Under the pieces are notes generated by a model that had not been told where the DNA came from, ran no database searches, and saw only the letters and a list, made by a program, of their open reading frames with translations. 64,000 bases of DNA, taken from NCBI RefSeq assembly GCF_035207705.1, contig NZ_CP128187.1:2728001-2792000 (forward strand), read 5' to 3'. The position numbers were made by a program, and so were the translations under genes. Source of the stretch: Maribacter sp. BPC-D8. Its GTDB lineage: Bacteria > Bacteroidota > Bacteroidia > Flavobacteriales > Flavobacteriaceae. Shown here piece by piece: positions 9,936-20,099 of the stretch; within the stretch, counting starts at the first letter, position 1, and every line of letters begins with the position of its first letter.

Positions 9936-12900
9936 ATGCTACAGCTATTAAAGATTACAAGAGAAAAAATATTGATTATTAGCTATTTGATTACATCAAC
10001 ATTGCTAGTTTTAGCATGTTCTAATCAGAAAAAAAAACCAATAAGTAATGTAGCATCCAATGAATTAAGTAATCAAAAAATATTTGAAAATATACCAAGT
10101 GTACATAGCCAAATAACATTTAGCAATGACCTTAAAGAAAACATAGAAACGTATGACAACGTTTTTAATTTTGATTATTTCTATAATGGTGCCGGCGTTG
10201 GTGTTGAAGACATAAACAACGACGGACTATTAGATATATTCTTTTCAGGAAACCAGGTAGACAACAAGTTATATCTGAACAAAGGCAATCTTGTTTTTGA
10301 AGATATATCTGCTAGTGCTGGTATTAACTTTAATAAAAAATGGAGTAATGGCGTAACCTTTGTTGATATTAACAATGATGGATGGCAAGATATCTACATA
10401 TCTCAAGGCGGGCCTAACAATAGAAGTAACAGAAACAATCTATTATACATTAATAATCAAGACAACACTTTTACAGAAAGTGCAAAAGAATATGGAATAG
10501 ACGATCCCGGAATCTCTACTCAAACAGCATTTTTCGATTATGATAAAGATGGTGATCTTGATTGCATAGTAATGAATGAGAATGAACTGTATGGCTTAGA
10601 CCCTATCTCTCTGCTTAAAGCAGTTAAAACATCTTCAGAAACCAAATACTTCAATAGTAGTCACTTCTACAAAAATGTTGATGGAAAATATATTGATGTA
10701 ACTAAAGAAGTAGGCTTAGAAAACCCAATATTTGGATTAGGATTATGTGTCTCTGACATTAATGACGATGGGTATTTAGACATCTATATTTCTAGCGACT
10801 ACTACTTACCTGACGCCCTATATATAAACACCAAGAATGGTAGTTTCAAGAACTCAATAAAAGAACTTACCCAACATATTTCATTTTATGGTATGGGCTT
10901 AGATATTGCTGATATTAACAATGATAATTTACAAGACATATTTGTTTTAGATATGGCTTCTAATGATCATTTTAGAGCCAAAACACTTATGGCCTCTATG
11001 AGTACAGATAAGTTTAATTACCTAACTACTACAGCCGGTTTTCAATACCAATACATGTTCAATTCACTTCAATTGAATTTAGGCCAAAACCACTACTCAA
11101 ACATATCTCAACTTACATCAATGGCAAGCTCAGATTGGAGCTGGTCTGTTTTAATGTCAGACTACGATAATGACGGGTTAAAAGATATTTTTATCACTAA
11201 TGGCTATAGAAAATATGCCCTAGACAATGATTTTCAGAACAAAGTATACAAAACTAAAGTAAAATATAAAGGCAACATACCTAATAACATAAAGCAACAG
11301 TTATATGATGAAATGCCATCAGAGAGCTTAAGCAACCTAATGTATAAAAACGAGGGTAACCTAAACTTTAAAGAGAGAGCTAACGCATGGGGATTAGAAG
11401 AGCTAACCTTTAGCAATGGTGCTGCGGAAGGAGATTTTGATAATGATGGTGACCTAGATTTAATAATCAATAATATAGACCAAAAGGCTTTATTGTATAA
11501 AAACAACACGGTAGAATACGACCGAGGAAACTTTCTAAAAGTAACTGCAAAAAGCACAACAACAGAGTCTTTTGCTAAAGTTAGCATCTCATATGATAAT
11601 AAAAATCAATATGAAGAGATAAAAAGAGTTAGAGGTTATATGTCTTCTCAAGAAAATGCTGCACATTTTGGCATAGGTAACTCTACAACTATAGATACTG
11701 TAAAAATCGAATGGCCTAGCGGTAAAATATCGTATCAATTCGATGTGAAATCAAACTCAACTTTAACTTTTTCAGAAAAAGATGCCAGTCTAATTTCTAA
11801 AGAAACAACAATTGATAAAAATCCTTTCTTTATCGCAAAAAATGAACAGGAATATCATTTAGATTTCAAACACAAAGAAACCACCTATGATGACTTTGCA
11901 CAAGAAATCCTTTTACCTTACAAGCAATCTAATACCGGACCATTTACATCTAAAGGCGATATTAATGGTGATGGAAAAGTAGATTTATACATAGGTGGTG
12001 GATCTGGGCAGCCAGGCAGCTTATACGTACAAACCGAAAATGGGTTTATCAAACAAACCCCAATACCTTTTCAACTAGATAAAGGAAAAGAAGATGCCGA
12101 ATCGGTTTTCTTCGATTTTGATAACGATAATGATTTAGACCTTTATGTAGTAAGTGGTGGAAATGAATATGGCGAAAGCTCTTCTTATTATGCTGACAGG
12201 TTATACCTAAATGATGGTACTGGTAATTTTCATAAGATGGATATGCCTGTTTTACTATCATTTCCAAAAAGCGGAAAATCGGTAACCATAATAGATTTTG
12301 ATAAAGACGGTGATAATGATGTTTTGGTAGGAAATAGAATTATACCACATAACTATCCAAAACATAGCCCTTCAATTCTTTATGAAAATGACAATGGTAT
12401 ATTAAAAAATGTTACTGAAAATATAGCCCCTGAATTAGAAAACTTCGGATTAATCAACAGTATAATCACTACAGATTTTAATAATGATGGCTGGCAAGAT
12501 TTTATTGCGGTTGGTGAGTGGACACCAATAGGAATATTTGAAAATATAAACGGAAAATTTCAACGCCTTTCAACTAAAGGGACAGCACTTAACACCAAAG
12601 GCTGGTGGTTTAAAATTAAAGAAACAGATGTAAATAATGATGGTAACAAAGATTACATTATTGGGAATGTTGGCAGAAATATAAAGTTCACGGCAAGCGA
12701 GGATAAACCATTCAAAATTTATTCTAATGATTTTGATAATGATGGTATTAACGATGTAGTCTTAAGTAAAAAATACCACGAAACCTATGTACCCGTAAGG
12801 GGAAGGGAATGCTCATCTCAGCAGATGCCGTTTATCAAAGAAAAATTTACCACCTATAATGATTTCGCACAAGCCACAATGGAAGATATATATGGCGACA

Positions 12901-13307
12901 AGTTAAAAGATTCATATTCTAAAGAAGTAACAGAATTCAACTCTATTCTACTTCTAAACAAAGGCAATAATAAGTTTGAGAAAATAACTTTACCAAATGA
13001 AGCACAATTATTTCCGACTTTGGCAATATCAGTTTTTGATTTGAATAAAGATGGATTTGAAGATTGCGTTATATCTGGTAACATCTATGAAACAGAAGTT
13101 GAAACGCCAAGACTAGATGCTATATCTGGTTTAGCACTAATTTCAAATGGGAAAGATGGTTATATACCCGCAACTATGGAAAGTACCGGATTATATTTGA
13201 AAGGCAACGTAAAAAGTATGGAATCACTAAAATACAAAGACCGCACCTTACTTATTGCAGGTTTTAACAATGACAAACTGAGAACATTCGAATTAACAAA
13301 AAATTAA
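9936..13307 (+). CDS. FG-GAP/VCBS-repeat lipoprotein with ASPIC/UnbV domain
   Basis: The 1123-residue protein has a lipoprotein signal (LLVLACSNQ). It is filled with calcium-binding-like FG-GAP/VCBS repeats, seen as recurrent DINNDGLLDIF, DYDKDGDLDC, DFDNDGDLDL and DINGDGKVDLY motifs. Two blades sets flank an ASPIC/UnbV-type segment around residues 560-605 (VKIEWPSGK). Such proteins typically accompany SusCD pairs in Bacteroidota and are thought to be surface-exposed binding proteins. It lies just after the SusCD terminator, so it probably has its own promoter. The exact role is unknown. Confidence 0.88.
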   Translation: MLQLLKITREKILIISYLITSTLLVLACSNQKKKPISNVASNELSNQKIFENIPSVHSQITFSNDLKENIETYDNVFNFDYFYNGAGVGVEDINNDGLLDIFFSGNQVDNKLYLNKGNLVFEDISASAGINFNKKWSNGVTFVDINNDGWQDIYISQGGPNNRSNRNNLLYINNQDNTFTESAKEYGIDDPGISTQTAFFDYDKDGDLDCIVMNENELYGLDPISLLKAVKTSSETKYFNSSHFYKNVDGKYIDVTKEVGLENPIFGLGLCVSDINDDGYLDIYISSDYYLPDALYINTKNGSFKNSIKELTQHISFYGMGLDIADINNDNLQDIFVLDMASNDHFRAKTLMASMSTDKFNYLTTTAGFQYQYMFNSLQLNLGQNHYSNISQLTSMASSDWSWSVLMSDYDNDGLKDIFITNGYRKYALDNDFQNKVYKTKVKYKGNIPNNIKQQLYDEMPSESLSNLMYKNEGNLNFKERANAWGLEELTFSNGAAEGDFDNDGDLDLIINNIDQKALLYKNNTVEYDRGNFLKVTAKSTTTESFAKVSISYDNKNQYEEIKRVRGYMSSQENAAHFGIGNSTTIDTVKIEWPSGKISYQFDVKSNSTLTFSEKDASLISKETTIDKNPFFIAKNEQEYHLDFKHKETTYDDFAQEILLPYKQSNTGPFTSKGDINGDGKVDLYIGGGSGQPGSLYVQTENGFIKQTPIPFQLDKGKEDAESVFFDFDNDNDLDLYVVSGGNEYGESSSYYADRLYLNDGTGNFHKMDMPVLLSFPKSGKSVTIIDFDKDGDNDVLVGNRIIPHNYPKHSPSILYENDNGILKNVTENIAPELENFGLINSIITTDFNNDGWQDFIAVGEWTPIGIFENINGKFQRLSTKGTALNTKGWWFKIKETDVNNDGNKDYIIGNVGRNIKFTASEDKPFKIYSNDFDNDGINDVVLSKKYHETYVPVRGRECSSQQMPFIKEKFTTYNDFAQATMEDIYGDKLKDSYSKEVTEFNSILLLNKGNNKFEKITLPNEAQLFPTLAISVFDLNKDGFEDCVISGNIYETEVETPRLDAISGLALISNGKDGYIPATMESTGLYLKGNVKSMESLKYKDRTLLIAGFNNDKLRTFELTKN

Positions 13308-13320
13308 ACATCCTGAATAT

Positions 13321-13356
13321 AAGAGGTTTAAAAATTATATTTAATTTAAACCTCTT
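13321..13356. terminator. Hairpin between the FG-GAP gene and the next gene
   Basis: AAGAGGTTTAAA (13321-13332) pairs perfectly with TTTAAACCTCTT (13345-13356). No long T-run follows, so termination is plausible but not certain. The hairpin lies 14 bp before the next start codon. Confidence 0.55.
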
Positions 13357-13369
13357 AAACAACCACACC

Positions 13370-14116
13370 ATGAAAAAAATACTATTATTAGCAATAACCG
13401 TAATAGCAAGTACTGCTTTACAAGCACAATATTCGGGTCAAGTACCTACTAACTTAGGTGGAGCAAGCCAAAATGCTGCTGCAGGAGCAGCTATCGCCAA
13501 TTTCTTAGGTCCGGTAAACGAGGCTTATCAAAAAAGGCGAGAAATAGATTTAGACAAATTTCAAGGCTCCCCATACACTTCTAACACTTTCGCTCCAACA
13601 ATCTTAAAATATAATGACGAAGTTGTTGGTAATATATATTATAGATACAATGCCTTAAACGAGGAGATTGAAATTAAAAAAACTGCTTCTGAAGAAGAAG
13701 CATATCAAGCATTAGTAAAAGATAAAGAAATTAGTCTTCTTGTAAATGCAAAACCTTTAAGTTTTAAAACTTTTGTTACCGAAAAAAATGCTACCATCAA
13801 TGGCTATTTATCTCTTATAAAAAAAGGCAGTAAATATGACCTATACGAAAGAACTCTTGTAAAGTTTACTGAAGGGCAGCCTGCTCAGAATTCTTTTGTA
13901 GCAGCAGTACCGAGCAGATTTACAAAATTTACAGAATTCTATTTTCAAAAAAATGGTGTAAATAGAATTGACCAAATTCCTCAAAAAAATAAAAAACTTA
14001 TCAAGTTGGTAGATGAGTCTAAAAGAGAAGAACTCAAGCTATTTTTAAAAGAAAATAATCTGAACATCAAAGACGAATCAGATTTAATAAAAGTATTTGA
14101 CTATTTAAATAGCTAA
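13370..14116 (+). CDS. Secreted protein of unknown function
   Basis: The 248-residue product has a signal peptide (MKKILLLAITVIASTALQAQ). The mature start is Gly/Ala/Asn rich (NLGGASQNAAAGAAIANF), and then comes a mixed region with many Lys and Glu. I recognise no catalytic motif. It is predicted to be periplasmic or outer-membrane associated. It stands alone between a hairpin and a strong terminator, so it is probably monocistronic. Confidence 0.75.
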   Translation: MKKILLLAITVIASTALQAQYSGQVPTNLGGASQNAAAGAAIANFLGPVNEAYQKRREIDLDKFQGSPYTSNTFAPTILKYNDEVVGNIYYRYNALNEEIEIKKTASEEEAYQALVKDKEISLLVNAKPLSFKTFVTEKNATINGYLSLIKKGSKYDLYERTLVKFTEGQPAQNSFVAAVPSRFTKFTEFYFQKNGVNRIDQIPQKNKKLIKLVDESKREELKLFLKENNLNIKDESDLIKVFDYLNS

Positions 14117-14136
14117 AAATTTTAATCTTATTATTT

Positions 14137-14168
14137 AAAACCGCCCAACAAATGTTGGGCGGTTTTTA
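14137..14168 (+). terminator. Strong rho-independent terminator
   Basis: AAAACCGCCCAACA and TGTTGGGCGGTTTT form a 14-bp perfect stem with a 2-nt centre, ending in a T-run. It terminates the secreted-protein gene at 13370-14116 and lies 15 bp before the rlmB start. Confidence 0.92.
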
Positions 14169-14171
14169 TTT

Positions 14172-14179
14172 ACCTTTGC
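14172..14179 (+). promoter_or_regulatory. -7 box directly before rlmB (likely leaderless mRNA)
   Basis: TACCTTTG matches the Bacteroidota -7 consensus TAnnTTTG and ends only 3-4 nt before the ATG at 14183. Transcription would start at or very near the start codon. No good -33 TTTG is seen 19 nt upstream, because that space is occupied by the preceding terminator. Confidence 0.45.
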
Positions 14180-14182
14180 CCC

Positions 14183-14917
14183 ATGCAAAAAACCACTCAA
14201 ATTTATGGCTTAAGAGCCATTATAGAAGCTGTCAATTCAAATGAAGAGATAGATAAGGTATTTCTACAAAAAGGTCTTAAAGGAGATCTTATGAAAGAAT
14301 TGGAAGGTTTATTGCGTCGTAATGAGATCAATATGGTCTATGTGCCTATTGAAAAATTGAACAGGCTTACCAAAAGTAACCACCAAGGTGCTGTTGCAAA
14401 CATCTCGCCTATTGCATTTCATACTCTTGAAGATTTGGTTGAGAAGGCAAATGCAAAAGAAGGTCCGGCTTTATTTTTATTACTGGATCAACTATCGGAT
14501 GTTCGTAATTTCGGAGCTATCATCAGAACTGCTGAGTGTACTGGTGTCGATGGTATTATCGTTCAAAAGAAAGGTGCCGCCCCAGTAACTGCAGATACCA
14601 TAAAAACTTCTGCCGGTGCTGCCTATAGAGTGCCAATTGCAAAAGTAGACCATTTAAAAGATGCCGTTTTCTACTTACAGGCATCTGATATTAAAATCGT
14701 ATCGGCTACAGAGAAAACAGATGATTCTGTTTATGATGTTCCTTTTACCGATTCTATCGCTATTGTTATGGGTGCTGAAGATCGTGGTATTACACCTTCT
14801 ATTTTAAAAGCTTCTGATTACAGGGCTAAGTTGCCATTACTTGGTGAAATAGAATCATTGAATGTTTCTGTTGCTTGTGCCGTGTTCTTATACGAAGCAG
14901 TACGTCAGCGTTTGTAA
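14183..14917 (+). CDS. rlmB: 23S rRNA (guanosine-2'-O-)-methyltransferase, TrmH/SpoU family
   Basis: The 244-residue protein has an N-terminal substrate-binding domain (IYGLRAIIEAVNS) and a SPOUT methyltransferase domain. Motif 1 is LDQLSDVRNFGAIIRTAE near residue 103. Motif 2 is VMGAEDRGI near 195 and motif 3 is IESLNVSVACAVFLYEAVRQ near the end; together these form the knotted SAM site. RlmB modifies the ribose of G2251 (E. coli numbering) in the peptidyl transferase centre. The specific target is inferred from the best family match; other TrmH paralogues look similar. Confidence 0.88.
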   Translation: MQKTTQIYGLRAIIEAVNSNEEIDKVFLQKGLKGDLMKELEGLLRRNEINMVYVPIEKLNRLTKSNHQGAVANISPIAFHTLEDLVEKANAKEGPALFLLLDQLSDVRNFGAIIRTAECTGVDGIIVQKKGAAPVTADTIKTSAGAAYRVPIAKVDHLKDAVFYLQASDIKIVSATEKTDDSVYDVPFTDSIAIVMGAEDRGITPSILKASDYRAKLPLLGEIESLNVSVACAVFLYEAVRQRL

Positions 14918-14924
14918 TTCAACA

Positions 14925-15671
14925 TTACTTGTTAGATTCATTTTCGGAATTTTCTTTAAAGATGTAGTTAATTTTAAAGCTACTTTCTTCATCGATATCT
15001 TCCTCAGTTGGTAATTCTCTAAAGTTTCCGTTTTCATCAAAGTGCTGTAAGAATAGGTCGTCTTCCTCTTTAAAGCCTTCCTTTTCCCATTCATATTTTT
15101 TGGTTGGCGGTATGCGTGCTTTTACGACTTTAGCTAAAAATAATCCAGTTAAGAAACCTCCTAAATGTCCTTCCCAAGACATTCCTTCTTTTACAGGAAA
15201 AATGTACCATAGCATGCTTCCGTAAATAAAAACAACTATTAACGAAAGTGCAACTAACCTAAAGTAAGAACTAAATATCCCCTTGAAAAAAATAAAGCTC
15301 GCCAGAACATAAATGAGTCCACTTACACCAATGTGGTACGACGTACGACCAATCATCCATGTCAAAAATCCTGATAACAGTATTCCGTACAAAACTACTT
15401 TCCAAGCGACATCTCTATAAAAATACCATAAGGCTGACAATAGAATTGCTAATGAAATAGTATTGTTATATAAGTGCTCTAGAGACCCATGAATAAACGG
15501 ACTCAACACTACACCACGTAAACCGAGTAGTGTTCTAGGCATAACCCCGAATTCATTAAAATTAATCCCTAAACTCAATTCTAACCAATATACACCCCAT
15601 ATCAAAATCATTGCTAATAGCGGTATAGCAATTACTTTGTTCGAAAATTTATAATGTCCCATTTCAGACAT
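14925..15671 (-). CDS. Rhomboid family intramembrane serine protease
   Basis: The 248-residue protein has about six hydrophobic helices. The catalytic Ser is in HIGVSGLIY (S117) and the His in WEGHLGGFLTG (H169), the rhomboid dyad. A helix-2 HGSLEHLYNN segment (61-70) carries the conserved His/Asn residues. A charged cytosolic tail of about 70 residues follows the last helix. It cleaves transmembrane segments of membrane proteins; the substrate is unknown. It converges on rlmB with a 7-bp gap. Confidence 0.9.
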   Translation of the reverse strand: MSEMGHYKFSNKVIAIPLLAMILIWGVYWLELSLGINFNEFGVMPRTLLGLRGVVLSPFIHGSLEHLYNNTISLAILLSALWYFYRDVAWKVVLYGILLSGFLTWMIGRTSYHIGVSGLIYVLASFIFFKGIFSSYFRLVALSLIVVFIYGSMLWYIFPVKEGMSWEGHLGGFLTGLFLAKVVKARIPPTKKYEWEKEGFKEEDDLFLQHFDENGNFRELPTEEDIDEESSFKINYIFKENSENESNK

Positions 15672-15794
15672 GAGCTAGATTTTGTATTTGAATAACAATT
15701 ATACTACCAACGTTTACAAATTGGTCATATTGTCATTCGAATCCTTACTTAACAATCAATTGGCACGCAACTTTTTTATTCTCATTTAAGTTTA

Positions 15795-15803
15795 GTATAC
15801 TTT
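15795..15803 (+). promoter_or_regulatory. -7 box next to the rarA start
   Basis: TATACTTTTG contains TACTTTTG, a full match to TAnnTTTG, ending about 5 nt before the rarA ATG at 15810. As for rlmB, this suggests a leaderless or near-leaderless transcript. No convincing -33 element is seen. Confidence 0.4.
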
Positions 15804-15809
15804 TGTACT

Positions 15810-17087
15810 ATGAACGAACCTTTAGCAGAACGCGTACGGCCCAAAACATTAGACGAATATATTAGTCAACATCATTTGGTGGGTGAAAAGGGCTCACTGA
15901 CGCATCAAATTAAAAAAGGTATTATTCCATCATTAATACTTTGGGGACCTCCTGGCACGGGTAAAACGACCTTAGCTAACATTATTGCCGAGCAAAGCAA
16001 AAGACCCTTCTATATTTTAAGTGCTATCAATAGTGGTGTAAAAGACATTCGAGAAGTAATCGATAAAGCGAAGCAAGCTGGCGGATTATTTACTGCTAAA
16101 AACCCTATTTTATTTATTGATGAGATACACCGTTTCAGCAAATCTCAACAAGACTCTCTTTTGGCAGCTGTTGAAAAAGGATGGGTTACGTTAATTGGTG
16201 CTACCACAGAAAACCCCAGTTTTGAGGTGATACCTGCCCTACTCTCTCGTTGTCAGGTATATGTTTTAAATGCCTTCGGAAAAGACGATTTAGAAAACCT
16301 TATAAAAAGGGCAATGGAAAAAGACACCTTGCTAAAGTCTAAAAATATTGAACTTAAAGAAACGGAAGCGTTGTTACGTTTGTCTGGAGGCGATGGCAGA
16401 AAATTACTAAATATTTTTGAGCTTGTAGTCAATTCTGAAGCAGGTGACAATATTGTCATCACCAACGAATTGGTATTATCTAAAGTTCAGAAGAATACGG
16501 TGTTGTATGATAAAACAGGTGAGCAACATTATGATATTATCTCGTCTTTTATAAAATCTATTAGAGGGAGCGACCCTAACGGCGCCGTATATTGGTTGGC
16601 ACGAATGATCGAAGGTGGTGAAGATGTAAAATTCATTGCCCGTAGAATGCTTATTTCAGCATCAGAAGATATTGGTTTAGCAAACCCAACTGCTTTGGTG
16701 ATGGCAAATACCACCTTTCAAGCTGTTACCGCTATTGGTTACCCAGAAGCGCGTATTGTATTAAGCCAATGTGCTATTTACCTTGCAACCTCAGCAAAAA
16801 GTAATGCTAGTTATATGGCAATCGGCAAAGCGCAGCAAGTTGTAAAACAAACGGGGAATTTGACCGTACCATTACCATTAAGAAATGCACCTACCAAATT
16901 AATGAAAGATTTGGGTTACGGACAAGAATATAAATATGCCCACGATTACCAGAATAACTTTGTAGATGCCGAATTTCTACCCGATGAAATTAAGGGTACA
17001 ACATTCTATAAACCTGGGAATAACGCCAGAGAAAAAGCTCTTAGCGATTTTTTAAAAAACAGGTGGAAGACGAAATATGACTTTTAG
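15810..17087 (+). CDS. rarA: Replication-associated recombination protein A (AAA+ ATPase, MgsA/RarA)
   Basis: The 425-residue AAA+ protein has Walker A GPPGTGKT at 46-53 and Walker [10 protein letters not shown] around 101-109. It also has a sensor [18 protein letters not shown] and the RarA C-terminal clamp-loader-like and tetramerisation regions ([31 protein letters not shown]). RarA acts at stalled replication forks with SSB. The length is normal. The stop codon overlaps by 4 bp the stop of the convergent gene on the minus strand. Confidence 0.95.
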   Translation: MNEPLAERVRPKTLDEYISQHHLVGEKGSLTHQIKKGIIPSLILWGPPGTGKTTLANIIAEQSKRPFYILSAINSGVKDIREVIDKAKQAGGLFTAKNPILFIDEIHRFSKSQQDSLLAAVEKGWVTLIGATTENPSFEVIPALLSRCQVYVLNAFGKDDLENLIKRAMEKDTLLKSKNIELKETEALLRLSGGDGRKLLNIFELVVNSEAGDNIVITNELVLSKVQKNTVLYDKTGEQHYDIISSFIKSIRGSDPNGAVYWLARMIEGGEDVKFIARRMLISASEDIGLANPTALVMANTTFQAVTAIGYPEARIVLSQCAIYLATSAKSNASYMAIGKAQQVVKQTGNLTVPLPLRNAPTKLMKDLGYGQEYKYAHDYQNNFVDAEFLPDEIKGTTFYKPGNNAREKALSDFLKNRWKTKYDF

Positions 17088-17986
17088 AATTTGATATTCA
17101 GTTCTTCTTGAACTAGTTTATCGTTTTCATAATATTCAAAAATCCAGTTTCCCTCTTTTTGGTATACCATACCATTTTTGGTATCGGTTTTTGCCATAAA
17201 GACATTATCAGCTGAGCTTTTTAATAAATTCATTCTAACCTTAGGCGAACTATCTACCAATTGGTAACCGTTATCGGTTGCCTGAGCATATAACATTTCT
17301 TTAGGTGAAGGCTTCTTAACCTCTAAACTCTTGAAAGCAGGCTTCTGAGTTTCTGTCTTTTTAATGTTTGACTCAACGGGTGTAATATCTTTATAATACT
17401 GAGTTTTCTCCGTTTCTTCAGAAATTACTGTTGGTTCTCTTTTTACATTTACTTCTTCTGCTGCCTTTTCTGCCTTTAGCACTTTATTGGCTTTAGACTC
17501 ATCTAGCTTTTTAACGTCATTTCGAAAATTAACGGTAACAGCTTCATCTTTTTTCTCTTTGGCTGTGTAACTATAATTCATGCCGTTAAAAGAGCGCATA
17601 GACTCTCTAATAGCTTCGCTGTAAGATGCTTTATATTCCTTTTTTTTGCTGATGCCCTGCATTGTACTAAAAACGACTTTATCATTACAGTCCTTTAAGT
17701 TGATGATTGTCTTTGTAGAAAACAAACTACTGTCATCTTGCAAATCTGCCATTACACCTAAACATCTATTAAATTTCAAATCTTCTGGCAATTGATCATC
17801 ATATACCGCAACAAAACCTTTACCGGTAAAAAGATGTTTTACCAACGTACTTGTTTGGTGTTCGTTCATATTTTTAAAAGCATCAAACTTTTTAGGTACG
17901 ATGATATATTTATAATCATCTAAATTAGTTTGTGCGAATGAAGAAAATCCTATAAAAGTGAATACTAATGCGATAACTATTTTCAA
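17084..17986 (-). CDS. Secreted protein of unknown function
   Basis: The 300-residue product has a signal peptide (MKIVIALVFTFIGFSSFAQ). The N-terminal ~130 residues resemble a folded domain (YKYIIVPKKFDAFKNMNEHQTSTLVKHLF-type start, here only partly quoted). A Lys/Glu-rich linker and a short C-terminal beta region (NGMVYQKEGNWIFEYYENDKL) follow. It is likely periplasmic. I assign no function. It converges on rarA. Confidence 0.75.
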   Translation of the reverse strand: MKIVIALVFTFIGFSSFAQTNLDDYKYIIVPKKFDAFKNMNEHQTSTLVKHLFTGKGFVAVYDDQLPEDLKFNRCLGVMADLQDDSSLFSTKTIINLKDCNDKVVFSTMQGISKKKEYKASYSEAIRESMRSFNGMNYSYTAKEKKDEAVTVNFRNDVKKLDESKANKVLKAEKAAEEVNVKREPTVISEETEKTQYYKDITPVESNIKKTETQKPAFKSLEVKKPSPKEMLYAQATDNGYQLVDSSPKVRMNLLKSSADNVFMAKTDTKNGMVYQKEGNWIFEYYENDKLVQEELNIKF

Positions 17987-18062
17987 AACGTTGTAAATTT
18001 TAAATTCACGGTAATATATGAAAAAAGCATGCCAAAAAAATAAAAGCAGTGAAGAAGATATA

Positions 18063-19505
18063 CTACTTATTACGCCCCCAAGAAATAATATTCATACCGA
18101 ATTGAAATGAAGCGTAGTTCGTGGCCGCTATATTATTATAAGATAATAAGTTATCTGCCATTAGGTATAAGTTGACAGGTCCGGCTTGCAGATTCATACC
18201 TAAACCTACATTGGTAGAACTAAATTTATCTACGGTATATGTTCCCTTAAGCGCTAAAACATTACCTATTCTGCGCGTATAAAAACCGGTCAACGCCATT
18301 TGCGGACCTCTTGGTCGATTGATCATATAAAGTTGCCCACCAACAGAATTTCGATACTTGGTACGCAATTCGCCACCACCAGAAGATCCAGCCGTACAAT
18401 CGCAACTTTGCGACCCACCATTACCTACAGGCTCACCAAAGTCATTTCTAATTGATGCATACATTTTTGTAGGTCTAAACGAAACATAGCTATTGGTATC
18501 AGTATCAAACGGTACAGCACCCTCTACCTCATCTACTAAATCTTGCCAAAAATCACGATCAAGACTCGCAAAATTATCTAGTATATCTATTTCAATACCT
18601 TCAACTGTAGTGTTCCCGTTTAAACTATAACTTTTTGTATCCCCAGAATGATAGATAAATCCGACATCTAATAAACTACCCGTTACCGTGGTACGTTCAG
18701 ACAAGTGATAGGTAAAACCAAGATCTAGACCTAAACCAAGATCACCGCCAAAAAGTGCTCTACTTATAATTTCATTTGCAAGAATACCATCATCATTGGC
18801 ATCTCTTAAACTTCGCAGTCCAGATGTGCGTAAAAGTAAATCAGCATTTAAATTCGTTGCAATTATATTATTCTGACCCGCTACACTACGTAAATGACCA
18901 TTATTGGTAGAAGAACTGTAATCTGCTATGGCTGAATACAATTTAGCTCTTGCACCAATTGTTAAATTGCGGTCTATTTTTTTATTGATTCCGAAATGAA
19001 AAACATTCACTAAAGAACCACGAACTTTTAAATCGCCCAAATCGTAACTTCTACCCAATTGATCAGCATTACCATCATACAATAGGTATGCATAATCTTG
19101 AGGCCAGTAACCTATATTATCAAACTCTAGATATCCCCCGAAGGAGTAGAATATGTTCGGATTCTCACTTCTGAATCCGCCACTCAGATATTCCATTTGT
19201 ATCGTTGTACTTAATTCATCTTTGGGTGTAAGTACATCTAAAGCCCGTTCTCTAAATTTTATATTAATATCGATGCCATCATTAGCAAAAATATCATTGA
19301 CGGAAATAGCATTAGAACCCCCATAACCAGAAATACCAGATAATAAAGGCACACCTGCGAACCATTTAAAATCAGATTCTACACCAGGGTTTACAGAAAG
19401 GGATTGCGGAATTTCATTAAAGTCATAAAGAATTTGCTTATTCTGAGCTTTTAAACTCAAAGTAAGCAATACGCCAGCTATAAAAAAGCAATGGCATAAT
19501 CTCAT
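18063..19505 (-). CDS. DUF5723-like outer-membrane protein
   Basis: The 480-residue protein starts with a signal peptide (ending LSLKAQ). It then shows beta-barrel-like alternation and typical phrases of the flavobacterial DUF5723 group, such as LYDFNEIPQSLSVNPG, FAGVPLLSGISGYGG and FHFGINKKIDRNLTIGAR. It contains SQSCDCTAGSSGGGE, a short Cys-rich insertion near residue 368. It is predicted to sit in the outer membrane. It overlaps the upstream lipoprotein gene by 4 bp (ATGA-type coupling), so the two are probably translated together. Confidence 0.7.
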   Translation of the reverse strand: MRLCHCFFIAGVLLTLSLKAQNKQILYDFNEIPQSLSVNPGVESDFKWFAGVPLLSGISGYGGSNAISVNDIFANDGIDINIKFRERALDVLTPKDELSTTIQMEYLSGGFRSENPNIFYSFGGYLEFDNIGYWPQDYAYLLYDGNADQLGRSYDLGDLKVRGSLVNVFHFGINKKIDRNLTIGARAKLYSAIADYSSSTNNGHLRSVAGQNNIIATNLNADLLLRTSGLRSLRDANDDGILANEIISRALFGGDLGLGLDLGFTYHLSERTTVTGSLLDVGFIYHSGDTKSYSLNGNTTVEGIEIDILDNFASLDRDFWQDLVDEVEGAVPFDTDTNSYVSFRPTKMYASIRNDFGEPVGNGGSQSCDCTAGSSGGGELRTKYRNSVGGQLYMINRPRGPQMALTGFYTRRIGNVLALKGTYTVDKFSSTNVGLGMNLQAGPVNLYLMADNLLSYNNIAATNYASFQFGMNIISWGRNK

Positions 19506-20068
19506 CGTATATCTACAGTAAATTGTGCGCTAGAACGAAGCACTATTGCAGGATCTGGCAAAGTAGAAGAACTACTATTATCACCTAAATTTATAGCTGT
19601 CAGCCTTATTTCTGAAGTCGCTTTTATAATATCGAGGCTTTTACCTGTTGCCCCATATGCAACATCTCTTTGTAGCATAGCCGTAGGTGCAGCATCCATA
19701 TTAAATACTTCAGTATCTAAAACATTTTCAGCTTCATCTAAAAATTCAAGTCTAATTTCTATAGGCTTACTGGTAGTATTCTCTAACTCATAAGTTATAA
19801 CACCAGACGAGACTCTTTTTGCAAAAAAGGGTTCTTCAAAAGCATCAAAATTAAAATCTTCAGTGTAAAAGCTTAAACCTTCTACCCTATTAATCAATGT
19901 TTCTTGAGCTTTTACATAGAAGATGCTAGCTTCATAACTTGGGGTAATAGCTAAATCATCTATCTGATCAAAATCTTGCTCTTCAGAACAAGATGTAACC
20001 AGTAGAAGACCTACCAAAGTCAATAATAGAAAACGTACCCCTTTTATCACCTTTTCAAAGTTTAACAC
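19502..20068 (-). CDS. Lipoprotein coupled to the DUF5723-like protein
   Basis: This 188-residue protein has a lipoprotein signal ending LLVTSC followed by SEEQDFDQIDD, an acidic surface-export-like sequence. The rest is beta-rich (VITYELENTTSKPIEIRLEF) without catalytic motifs. Its stop overlaps the downstream start by 4 bp, indicating a two-gene operon. It may be the surface partner of the barrel protein; this is inference. Confidence 0.7.
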   Translation of the reverse strand: MLNFEKVIKGVRFLLLTLVGLLLVTSCSEEQDFDQIDDLAITPSYEASIFYVKAQETLINRVEGLSFYTEDFNFDAFEEPFFAKRVSSGVITYELENTTSKPIEIRLEFLDEAENVLDTEVFNMDAAPTAMLQRDVAYGATGKSLDIIKATSEIRLTAINLGDNSSSSTLPDPAIVLRSSAQFTVDIR

Positions 20069-20099
20069 ATATAGACAGTAGTCTATAGTTATAGTAACT

